NCBI GenBank assembly: GCA_030141605.1
Contig: JAQGDQ010002428.1
Span: 1 to 44,539 of the forward strand
Origin: Tubiluchus corallicola
Taxonomy: Eukaryota > Priapulida > Priapulimorpha > Priapulimorphida > Tubiluchidae
DNA: 44,539 bases
Reading direction: 5' to 3'
Of this stretch, positions 1 through 7,456 are shown in pieces. The notes below the pieces were generated by a model. The model saw nothing but the letters and a program-made list of their open reading frames with translations, did not search any database and was not told where the DNA came from. The translations under genes were made by a program, and so were the position numbers. How positions within the stretch are numbered: position 1 is the first letter of the stretch; the number at the start of each line of letters is the position of its first letter.

Positions 1-607
1 TATATAAATTTATGAAATCCTCTACTTGCACAAGAAGCCAATATTCAAATGGGTCTACTCCCGTATGGTATATAGCAAAGGCTCGCGATGTGTTTTTTAT
101 TTTAGTAGATTGGTTTTTTAAAATAACCTCTCCTAATGGAGGCTGTATCTCCAAGGCATTACCTTTTTTGTTCAAATCCACTTCGTGATAAAATATCTCT
201 CCCGAAGTAGTGGTGGTTGCTGTGTTTGTTAGCACATAATATTTGTCCTCTTGCCCTGGTATAGGACAAACCATAACATTTTGAAAATTATTGCTATGAT
301 TAAAGATACCATCACCATTTTTCATTATTTGATGCGACGCATCATAAATATTTTCTCCATCAGTATAAAAAAGTAGCTCTCCTGTATTTTCTGATGTAGC
401 AACAGATGAAGAGTAGTGACTAAATGGTGTAAATTGATTGCTCTGCAACTCAGGTTGGTGAGTGGACTTATTGAAATTAACACCCCAAGAAGAGTTACCA
501 AAATACCATAAATGTTCTAAAAAATCTTGAGCTTGCACCATGATATTCCACGGCATCAATAAGATAATGCACAAACAGATATGGCGATATTTTTTATAAA
601 TACCCAA
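1..607 (-). CDS. Secreted protein, N-terminal part (type IX secretion cargo-like), truncated by the window edge
   Basis: Open from about position 607 down to base 1, so only the first ~200 residues are present. The frame begins after a stop at 620-622; the first usable starts are TTG at 605-607 and ATG at 554-556. I prefer the TTG because it adds a basic then hydrophobic signal peptide ending ...NIMVQAQ. The mature part opens with LWYFGNSSWGVNF, followed by GELLFYTDGENIYDASHQIM and a later KYYVLTNT strand. This WYFGN / LLFYTDG pattern is typical of the N-terminal region of large Bacteroidetes proteins that usually end in a gliding-motility or type IX sorting domain; the C-terminus is outside the window, so that part is inferred. 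A consensus -7 element for this strand lies at 680-687 (TATATTTG). Confidence 0.7.
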   Translation of the reverse strand, partial: MGIYKKYRHICLCIILLMPWNIMVQAQDFLEHLWYFGNSSWGVNFNKSTHQPELQSNQFTPFSHYSSSVATSENTGELLFYTDGENIYDASHQIMKNGDGIFNHSNNFQNVMVCPIPGQEDKYYVLTNTATTTTSGEIFYHEVDLNKKGNALEIQPPLGEVILKNQSTKIKNTSRAFAIYHTGVDPFEYWLLVQVEDFINLY

Positions 608-679
608 TTGATATTTGTTTTAACTTTTAAAGTTACAAATTTTTATGATATGTGTAAATAAAATGCTTTAAAATTATTA

Positions 680-687
680 CAAATATA
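680..687 (-). promoter_or_regulatory. Possible -7 promoter element of the secreted-protein gene
   Basis: Minus-strand TATATTTG matches the Bacteroidetes TAnnTTTG consensus exactly and sits about 70 nt before the TTG start at 607. The expected -33 TTTG is not clear, so this is tentative. Confidence 0.3.
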
Positions 688-726
688 CAATGTGAGCAGC
701 ATTTAATATTGGTTTTAGAAAAGAAA

Positions 727-2193
727 TTATTGTCTCTTAGAAAGCAGAGCAACACTATTTTTTTGTGCAATAACCCACAAGCCTATAAAAGTAATTAACC
801 CATTAAGAATAAGAATCTCAAACCCAAATTGATATCCTAAAAATAATTGCTTAGAATAGAAATTCAATAAAATCGTTGCAGCAAGAGAGAGTAAACACAC
901 CAATGGAACAAACTTATCCCTTGGTTTCCATTTAGTAAAAATACCAAACACATACAGGCCTAATAAAGGTCCATAGGTATATCCTGCCATTTTTAGCGCT
1001 AAATTAATAACACTTTCGTCATCAATGATTCTAAAAACAATAATGGCAAAAAACATAAAGAATGAAAAGCCAATGTGTACGAGTTTTTTTTGGCGTTTTC
1101 TTAATTTCTCTTCTTTATCTTGAAAGCCTAAAAAATCTATACAAAAAGCAGTTGTTAGTGCCGTTAAAGTAGAATCTACACTTGAATATGCCGCTGCTGT
1201 TATTCCTATAATAAACATAATGCTCAGCGTCAATCCAAAATGAGTAGTGACTAACATTGGAAATAGATCATCAACTCTTGCTGGAACAGATATTCCTTTC
1301 GCTTCAACATACATGTAAAGTAATGCTCCCAATGAGAGAAATAATAGATTCACTGTTACTAATATGATGCTAAACCAAAACATGTTTTTTTGAGCATCCT
1401 TACAACTTCGGCAAGTAAGATTTTTTTGCATCATGTCTTGATCTAATCCCGTCATCACAATAGCAATAAACGCTCCTGATAAAAAATACTTTATGAAGTG
1501 TGTCTTATCGGCAAAATCTCCAAAAAAGATTTTTGCATGACCACTATTAGCTATTTGATGTATAGAATTTGCCAAACTAATGTCTAACTCTTTAAATAAA
1601 AATATAATAGTAACTACCACTGTTGTTATCATAAAAAGAGTTTGTAGAGCATCCGTCCATATAATAGTTTTTATCCCCCCCTGATGTGTGTACAATAAAA
1701 CCAAAGAGAGAGTAACAAGCACAGCAACCCAGAAAGGAATCCCTAATGGGGCGAAAACAATTAATTGTAACACATTGGCAACCACTAACAAACGTAATGC
1801 TGAGCCAAGAGAACGGGAAAGCATAAAAAATAATGACCCTGTGCGAAGCGAATAAGTGCCAAAACGAGTTTTTAAATATCCATATATTGAAATCAAATTA
1901 AGCCTATAATATAAAGGCAGTAGCACTGTGCCAATAAAAAGATAGCCCAATAAATACCCCAAAACCACTTGAAAATAAGCAAACTCAGTTTTTCCAACCT
2001 CAGCAGGAACGGAAATAAAAGTGATGCCTGAAAGACTTGCTCCAACCATTCCAAACGCAACCAAAAACCATGGTGCTCGTTTGTTAGCAGTAAAAAAAGT
2101 CTCTGTGGTAATATTTTTTGATGTCAATCTAGCTATTAACAATAAAAGAATAAAATACCCCCCCAATATGCTTATAGCAACAGTCAAATTCAT
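727..2193 (-). CDS. Sodium:solute symporter family protein
   Basis: 488 residues, almost entirely hydrophobic, with about 13 predicted membrane spans, the usual size and layout of the SSS family (sodium-coupled uptake of sugars, amino acids, vitamins or sialic acid). Family-like features include the N-terminal ETFFTANKRAPWFLVAFGMV segment, GASLSGITFISVPAEVG near residue 50, LGYLLGYLFIGTVLLPLYY, and a later ITAAAYSSVDSTLTALTTAF segment near residue 330 that matches the conserved sodium-site region. It acts in the inner membrane. The substrate cannot be read from the sequence, and the neighbours (a secreted protein downstream, divergent secDF upstream) do not point to one. The ATG at 2193 gives a normal N-terminal span. 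Confidence 0.9.
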   Translation of the reverse strand: MNLTVAISILGGYFILLLLIARLTSKNITTETFFTANKRAPWFLVAFGMVGASLSGITFISVPAEVGKTEFAYFQVVLGYLLGYLFIGTVLLPLYYRLNLISIYGYLKTRFGTYSLRTGSLFFMLSRSLGSALRLLVVANVLQLIVFAPLGIPFWVAVLVTLSLVLLYTHQGGIKTIIWTDALQTLFMITTVVVTIIFLFKELDISLANSIHQIANSGHAKIFFGDFADKTHFIKYFLSGAFIAIVMTGLDQDMMQKNLTCRSCKDAQKNMFWFSIILVTVNLLFLSLGALLYMYVEAKGISVPARVDDLFPMLVTTHFGLTLSIMFIIGITAAAYSSVDSTLTALTTAFCIDFLGFQDKEEKLRKRQKKLVHIGFSFFMFFAIIVFRIIDDESVINLALKMAGYTYGPLLGLYVFGIFTKWKPRDKFVPLVCLLSLAATILLNFYSKQLFLGYQFGFEILILNGLITFIGLWVIAQKNSVALLSKRQ

Positions 2194-2280
2194 AGCTCTA
2201 AACTTTAAGCAGTAATAGTAAGAATTTAATTTCCACTTTGCAACAAATACAAAAATAAAAGAAATATTCTTTTATTTTCT

Positions 2281-2310
2281 TTTGAAACTAACTTGATTAT
2301 TTTACCTTTG
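2281..2310 (+). promoter_or_regulatory. Promoter of secDF
   Basis: TTTG at 2281-2284, 18-nt spacer, then TACCTTTG at 2303-2310. This fits the Bacteroidetes sigma-A consensus (-33 TTTG, -7 TAnnTTTG). The predicted transcription start near 2316 leaves a leader of about 25 nt before the secDF ATG at 2342. Confidence 0.7.
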
Positions 2311-2341
2311 CTAAATTAAAATAACCTATTAAAAATATTCT

Positions 2342-5300
2342 ATGAAAAATAAATCTTTTGTAGTCTTTTTTACAGCCATCATTACACTTCTATGTCTTTA
2401 TTATCTATCTTTTACATTTATTGCAAGAAAGATAAACAACGAGGCAACAGATTATGCACGAAGTGAAGATGGTACAATAAACTTTGTAAAAAAGCAAACC
2501 TATCTTGATTCTATATGGAATGAACCTGTGTTTAGCCTTTTAGGCTTTACTTACACATTCAAAGAGATAAAAGAAACCGAACTTGGGCTTGGCTTGGATT
2601 TACAAGGAGGAATGCATGTTACCCTTGAAATTGCTCCCCGAGATATTATTATAGGCATTAGCGGAGATGGTCAAAACCCAATACTTCAAGCCGCTCTTAC
2701 AAAAGCTGATAGCTTGCAAAAAGAAAATCTACAAGCACAATATGTAGATTTATTTTATGAAGCACTACAATCAGAAAACCCTGATGTACGGCTAGCAGAA
2801 ATATTTGCCAACATATCAAACAAAGATAAAATCACATCCAAATCTACTGATAAAGAGATCTTATCCTTGCTTCAAGAAGAAGTAGAAGAAGCCATAAATC
2901 GTTCTTTTCAAATATTAAGAACTAGAATTGATAGGTTTGGAACTTCACAACCTAATATTCAACAATTGGAACAAAGTGGTAGAATTCAAATAGAGCTACC
3001 AGGAGTAGAAAACCAAGAGAGAGTAAGAAAAATATTACAAAGCTCTGCGAAACTTGAATTTTTAGAAGTAACAGAATGGAACGAGCTAGGAAATACTCTG
3101 CAAGCACTTAGTACAAAGTTAAGTCAAGAAGAACAAGCTAAGGCTACAAACAATCAAACACCCTCAAATAAAACAGAGGAATTATCTGACTTGTTAGTGC
3201 CAAAAGATGACACTAATACAACAGAAGTAGACACTGCAAAAACAGAATTGGAACAATTATTAACTTCTGACACTGCATCTGCGCATCCATCATCGTCTGC
3301 ACTATTTGAATTAATACAATTCTCTAATTTTGGCATGGGAATAGTTAAAATTCAAGATACTATGAAAGTAAACAAAATTTTATACCGTTTACAACATGGT
3401 GATTTACAAAGCTTTCTTCCTAGCAAAGAAATCAAATTTCTTTGGGACGTAAAACCTGAAAAGAGAGAGAGCGTTAGCGAAGAAACATTAGTTCTATATG
3501 CCGTAAAAACAAGAAGGGGGCAAGCACCTTTGACTGGAGAAGTGATTACAGATGCACGACAAACACTTGACGACAGAACTTCGCCCGCTGTATCTATGAG
3601 CATGAATAGCGACGGAGCAAGAATGTGGAGGCAATTAACAGCAGCAAACATAAATAAAAAAATAGCTATTGTACTAGATGGGTATGTTTATTCTGCCCCT
3701 AATGTACAGGGAGAAATTCCTAATGGACAATCACAAATTACAGGCAACTTTACAGTGCAAGAGGCAAAAGACCTTGCCAATGTACTTAAATCAGGAGCAT
3801 TACCCGTATCCACTAAAATTGTAGAAGAAGTAATTATAGGTCCCACATTAGGAAAAGAAGCCCAAGCAGAAGGCATTAAATCTATAATCATGGGATTGGT
3901 GGTAGTGCTAATCTTTATGATACTTTATTATGCCAAAGGAGGATTTGTTGCCAACGTAGCACTCTTCTTTAACATGTTTTTTATCTTAGGAATTTTAGCT
4001 CAACTAAACGCAGCATTAACACTCCCGGGTATAGCTGGTATGGTGTTAACTATGGGTATGTCAGTAGATGCTAATGTGCTTATTTTTGAGCGAATAAAAG
4101 AAGAAATGAAGCAAAACATTCCTATCGCTAAGGCAATATCGTTGGGTTACTCAAAAGCATACAGTTCTATCATTGACTCTAACGTGACTACATTTCTCAC
4201 CGCCCTCATCCTATACATGTTTGGACAAGGACCAGTAAGAGGATTTGCCACTACCTTAATGATAGGTATAATATGTTCATTCTTTACATCTGTATTTATT
4301 ACAAGGTTGATAATAACATGGATGACAAAAAACAAAACCAATTTGTCATTGCAAACAATCATTTCTAAAAACATACTCTCTAATATAGGCATGCATTTTA
4401 TTAAAAATAGAAAGAAAGCTTATATTGTTTCAAGCCTCATAATAGTTGTAGGATTAGGTTTACTCCTATCAAAAGGCTTAAGCTTAGGCGTTGACTTTGT
4501 TGGAGGAAGAACATACGTTATTGGTTTCCAAGAGTCCACTGCCGCATCAGATTTGAAAAGCACATTATCAAAAACTTTTGAAGGCGCTGGCGTGGAAGCA
4601 AAAACATATGGGTCTAGCAACATAGTAAAAGTAACTACAAGCTACATGATAGACAATGACTCTGTGACGACAGACGAATTAGTGAAGTTGAAACTTATTG
4701 ACGGAATAGAAAAGAGCACAAATAATACCTTAAAATATACTGATAATAATGAGAAAATTGATGCCGAGCATTTTAGCATATTAAGCACCTCAAAAGTAGG
4801 CGCCTCAATTGCAAATGACACGACAAGAGACTCCATTAAGTCTATTTTCTACTCTTTGATAATTATTTTTCTTTATATATTAGTAAGGTTCAAAAAGGCA
4901 CAGTTCGGAATAGGTGCTTTGGCTGCCCTGTTTCATGACGTATTGATAGTAATAGGAATATTTGCCATCGCAAATGCTCTTGGAAAATCATTTGAAATAG
5001 ATCAAGTATTCATAGCTGCAATGTTGGCTATCATTGGTTACTCCATCAACGATACTGTGGTAATATTTGATAGAATTCGAGAAACCCTTACAGTAAGACC
5101 TCATGAAAAGTTATCAGACTCTTTTGACCTTGCCATGAATAATGCCATCAGCAGAACGTTGATGACGTCATTAACTACCTTAATAGTGGTCGTTATATTA
5201 CTAGTATTTGGTGGTGAGTCACTTCGGGGATTCTCTTTTGCCATATTTGTTGGAATTATAGTCGGTACATATTCTTCCATGTTTGTTGCTTCTCCAATTG

Positions 5301-5371
5301 CATTTGATTTATTAAATGTAAAAAAAAGTAATGGCACTAATACGCAAAATAAAAAGAAAACTATTAACTAA
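2342..5371 (+). CDS. secDF: Protein translocase subunit SecDF (fused SecD-SecF)
   Basis: 1009 residues. This inner-membrane accessory of the Sec translocon uses proton motive force to pull secreted proteins into the periplasm. An N-terminal span (residues ~5-28) is followed by LGLGLDLQGGMHVTLEI (~81-97), a large periplasmic P1 domain with a long polar insert (~270-330), then SMSMNSDGARMW (~420) and the SecD membrane half with MSVDANVLIFERIKEE (~580). The SecF half starts near residue 680 (RKKAYIVSS), with GVDFVGGRTYV and a second SINDTVVIFDRIRE motif near 905. The fusion in one polypeptide is normal for Bacteroidetes. The last ~17 residues (KKSNGTNTQNKKKTIN) are encoded by the first copy of an imperfect tandem duplication, the second copy of which encodes the start of the next gene. 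Confidence 0.96.
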   Translation: MKNKSFVVFFTAIITLLCLYYLSFTFIARKINNEATDYARSEDGTINFVKKQTYLDSIWNEPVFSLLGFTYTFKEIKETELGLGLDLQGGMHVTLEIAPRDIIIGISGDGQNPILQAALTKADSLQKENLQAQYVDLFYEALQSENPDVRLAEIFANISNKDKITSKSTDKEILSLLQEEVEEAINRSFQILRTRIDRFGTSQPNIQQLEQSGRIQIELPGVENQERVRKILQSSAKLEFLEVTEWNELGNTLQALSTKLSQEEQAKATNNQTPSNKTEELSDLLVPKDDTNTTEVDTAKTELEQLLTSDTASAHPSSSALFELIQFSNFGMGIVKIQDTMKVNKILYRLQHGDLQSFLPSKEIKFLWDVKPEKRESVSEETLVLYAVKTRRGQAPLTGEVITDARQTLDDRTSPAVSMSMNSDGARMWRQLTAANINKKIAIVLDGYVYSAPNVQGEIPNGQSQITGNFTVQEAKDLANVLKSGALPVSTKIVEEVIIGPTLGKEAQAEGIKSIIMGLVVVLIFMILYYAKGGFVANVALFFNMFFILGILAQLNAALTLPGIAGMVLTMGMSVDANVLIFERIKEEMKQNIPIAKAISLGYSKAYSSIIDSNVTTFLTALILYMFGQGPVRGFATTLMIGIICSFFTSVFITRLIITWMTKNKTNLSLQTIISKNILSNIGMHFIKNRKKAYIVSSLIIVVGLGLLLSKGLSLGVDFVGGRTYVIGFQESTAASDLKSTLSKTFEGAGVEAKTYGSSNIVKVTTSYMIDNDSVTTDELVKLKLIDGIEKSTNNTLKYTDNNEKIDAEHFSILSTSKVGASIANDTTRDSIKSIFYSLIIIFLYILVRFKKAQFGIGALAALFHDVLIVIGIFAIANALGKSFEIDQVFIAAMLAIIGYSINDTVVIFDRIRETLTVRPHEKLSDSFDLAMNNAISRTLMTSLTTLIVVVILLVFGGESLRGFSFAIFVGIIVGTYSSMFVASPIAFDLLNVKKSNGTNTQNKKKTIN

Positions 5372-5436
5372 AAACAAAAAAAGTAATGGCACTAATACGC
5401 AAAATGAAAAATAAAATAAAAAGGAAACTATTAATG
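5321..5436 (+). repeat. Imperfect tandem duplication across the secDF / methyltransferase junction
   Basis: The 30 bases at 5321-5350 recur exactly at 5376-5405 (offset 55). The similarity continues less exactly (AAAAAGAAAACTATTAA at 5351-5367 against AAAAAGGAAACTATTAA at 5419-5435), with about 13 extra bases in the second copy. Copy one is read as the SecDF tail. Copy two holds the ATG at 5386 of the methyltransferase. The two copies are in different frames relative to the downstream gene. Confidence 0.85.
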
Positions 5437-6195
5437 AGAATGATGAGACAATATATTCGTTCAAATATGTCTTCTCATCCCGCTTTGAAATTAGAATATA
5501 TTGGCACAGAATATGGCGGATGGATAATACCTACCACATTCTTAACAAAAAAATCTATTTGTTATTTAGCCGGTGCAGGAAAAGATATTTCATTTGATGT
5601 CAGTATTGCACAAAAATACAACGCTCAAGTATTTATTTTTGACCCTACTCCTGCTGCCATTGAGCATTATACTCAGCTTGTTGAACATACCCAAAAAGGA
5701 AACTTCTTTAATATAGGAAACAACATTGGGGTATGCTATGGCATAAACAAAAAAAATTTAGACCTTTTAAATTTCACTCCTGTTGGCTTATGGAGTGAAG
5801 ACAAAAAAATTAAATTTTTTGCTCCATTATTCAAAAAAAACGTATCTCATTCTATCTTAAATCTAGGTGACAAAAAAGAGTTTTTCACTGGGGATGTGAA
5901 AAGAGTTTCTACAATAATGAGGGAATTTAATCATAAATCATTAGATTTATTAAAAATAGACATTGAAGGAGCAGAATACGAAGTCATTAATTCTATTATA
6001 GAGGATAAGTTAGATATTAAATTGATTTGCGTAGAGTACGACGAACAAAACTATAGCTTTACATATCAAGGCTTAGAGAGAATAAAAAAATCTATTAAGC
6101 AACTCCTTGATAATAACTATAAGATCGTAGCTATCGACAACAACAATAATGTCACATTTATCCATAATGATGCATATGAAAATCTTATTAGTTAA
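5386..6195 (+). CDS. FkbM family SAM-dependent methyltransferase
   Basis: 269 residues. The visible class I methyltransferase features are CYLAGAGKDISFD (~64-76, an SAM-binding motif I variant), FIFDPTPAAIEHY (~84-96, acidic residue of motif II) and LDLLKIDIEGAEYEVI (~188-203), which is the hallmark of the FkbM family. The first ~20 residues are very basic. Members methylate sugars, polyketides or other small molecules; the substrate here is unknown. The gene starts 14 nt after the secDF stop and probably rides on its transcript. The start is uncertain because it lies in the second copy of a tandem duplication; in-frame ATGs at 5404 and further downstream are alternatives. An 8-bp hairpin overlaps its stop codon. 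Confidence 0.8.
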   Translation: MALIRKMKNKIKRKLLMRMMRQYIRSNMSSHPALKLEYIGTEYGGWIIPTTFLTKKSICYLAGAGKDISFDVSIAQKYNAQVFIFDPTPAAIEHYTQLVEHTQKGNFFNIGNNIGVCYGINKKNLDLLNFTPVGLWSEDKKIKFFAPLFKKNVSHSILNLGDKKEFFTGDVKRVSTIMREFNHKSLDLLKIDIEGAEYEVINSIIEDKLDIKLICVEYDEQNYSFTYQGLERIKKSIKQLLDNNYKIVAIDNNNNVTFIHNDAYENLIS

Positions 6196-6212
6196 ATTTT
6201 ATTAACTAAATT
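6188..6212 (+). terminator. Hairpin at the end of the methyltransferase gene
   Basis: TTAGTTAA at 6188-6195 (including the stop codon) pairs perfectly with TTAACTAA at 6202-6209 across a 6-nt loop and is followed by an AT-rich ATTTTAAATTT tail. It is a weak intrinsic-terminator candidate because the stem is AT-rich. It separates this gene from sucC, whose ATG is only 18 nt further on. Confidence 0.35.
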
Positions 6213-6226
6213 TTAAATTTAATGTT

Positions 6227-7417
6227 ATGAATATCCATGAATATCAAGCTAAAAGCATTTTAGAAAAACACAATGTAAGAACACAATACGGTATTATAGC
6301 TTCTAATATTACTGACGCAATACAAGCAGCAGAAACGCTAAAAAAAGAAAGGAATGCTAACATATTTGTAGTAAAAGCACAAATACACGCTGGAGGAAGA
6401 GGAAAGGGCGGAGGCGTAAAAATAGCCAAAAATATAAAAGAACTGGAAGAAAAGGCAAACCAAATACTTGGAATGCAGCTTGTAACTCCTCAAACAGGCC
6501 CACAAGGAAAAAAAGTAAATAAAATTCTAATTGCAGAAGACGTCTACTATCCTGGAGAGGCTGACATCAAGGAGTATTACGTAAGCATACTGCTGGATAG
6601 AGAAAAATCATGCAACGTAATTATGGCATCTGAAGAAGGAGGAGGAGATATTGAAGAGGTAGCAGCTAAAACACCCGAAAAGATAATCAAAGAATGGATA
6701 GATCCTAATGTTGGCTTGCAACCCTTTCAAGCTCGAAAAGTAGCCTTTAAATTAGGATTAAGCGGAAACGCACTCAAAGAAATGGTTGTGTTTATTGATA
6801 GACTGTATAAAGCATACATAAGCATAGACGCTTCACAAGTAGAAATAAATCCTGCATTAAAAACTTCAGACAATAAAATATTGGCTGTAGATGCCAAAAT
6901 AAACTTGGATGACAACGCACTATACAGGCATCCTGAGCTGTTAGAAATGAGAGATATAACAGAAGAAGACCCATTAGAGGTTGAAGCTGGAGAATCAAAT
7001 CTAAATTACGTTAAATTAGACGGTAACGTAGGATGTATGGTAAACGGAGCTGGACTTGCTATGGCAACAATGGACATTATTAAATTATCAGGAGGAGATC
7101 CTGCTAATTTTCTTGATGTTGGAGGAACCGCTAGTGCCCAAACCGTAGAAAACGGGTTTAGAATTATTCTAAAAGACCCTAATGTTAAAGCTATTTTAAT
7201 TAATATCTTTGGCGGTATTGTACGCTGCGATAGAGTTGCAAATGGTATTGTGCAAGCCTACAAAAACATAGGCAACATAAACATTCCTATCATTGTAAGA
7301 TTGCAAGGAACTAATGCTCAAGAAGCAGCTAAAATAATTAATGACAGTGGATTGCAAGTAGACTCTGCCGTTGCCCTCAAGGATGCTGCCGACAAAATAA
7401 AACAAGCATTGGCATAA
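6227..7417 (+). CDS. sucC: Succinyl-CoA synthetase (ADP-forming) beta subunit
   Basis: 396 residues, the usual length. Together with SucD it interconverts succinyl-CoA and succinate with ATP formation in the TCA cycle. It starts with the family signature MNIHEYQAKSILEKHNV, then the ATP-grasp nucleotide-binding region with KAQIHAGGRGKGGGVKIAK (~50-68), the Mg-binding EINPA (~201-205), and the C-terminal ligase half with NGAGLAMATMDIIKLSGG (~273-290) and NIFGGIVRCDRVANGI (~325-340). The start matches the family N-terminus exactly. sucD is not next to it; the following gene is convergent. The 39 bases between sucC and that gene contain no clear terminator. Confidence 0.95.
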   Translation: MNIHEYQAKSILEKHNVRTQYGIIASNITDAIQAAETLKKERNANIFVVKAQIHAGGRGKGGGVKIAKNIKELEEKANQILGMQLVTPQTGPQGKKVNKILIAEDVYYPGEADIKEYYVSILLDREKSCNVIMASEEGGGDIEEVAAKTPEKIIKEWIDPNVGLQPFQARKVAFKLGLSGNALKEMVVFIDRLYKAYISIDASQVEINPALKTSDNKILAVDAKINLDDNALYRHPELLEMRDITEEDPLEVEAGESNLNYVKLDGNVGCMVNGAGLAMATMDIIKLSGGDPANFLDVGGTASAQTVENGFRIILKDPNVKAILINIFGGIVRCDRVANGIVQAYKNIGNINIPIIVRLQGTNAQEAAKIINDSGLQVDSAVALKDAADKIKQALA

Positions 7418-7456
7418 TTAAAAAATGTCAGCTGTTTAGTCATACTTTATTGTAGT

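Noticed and set aside
661-704. Terminator after the symporter gene
   Set aside because: AAATGCT/AGCATTT can pair, but the loop of 30 nt is too long and there is no convincing T-run.
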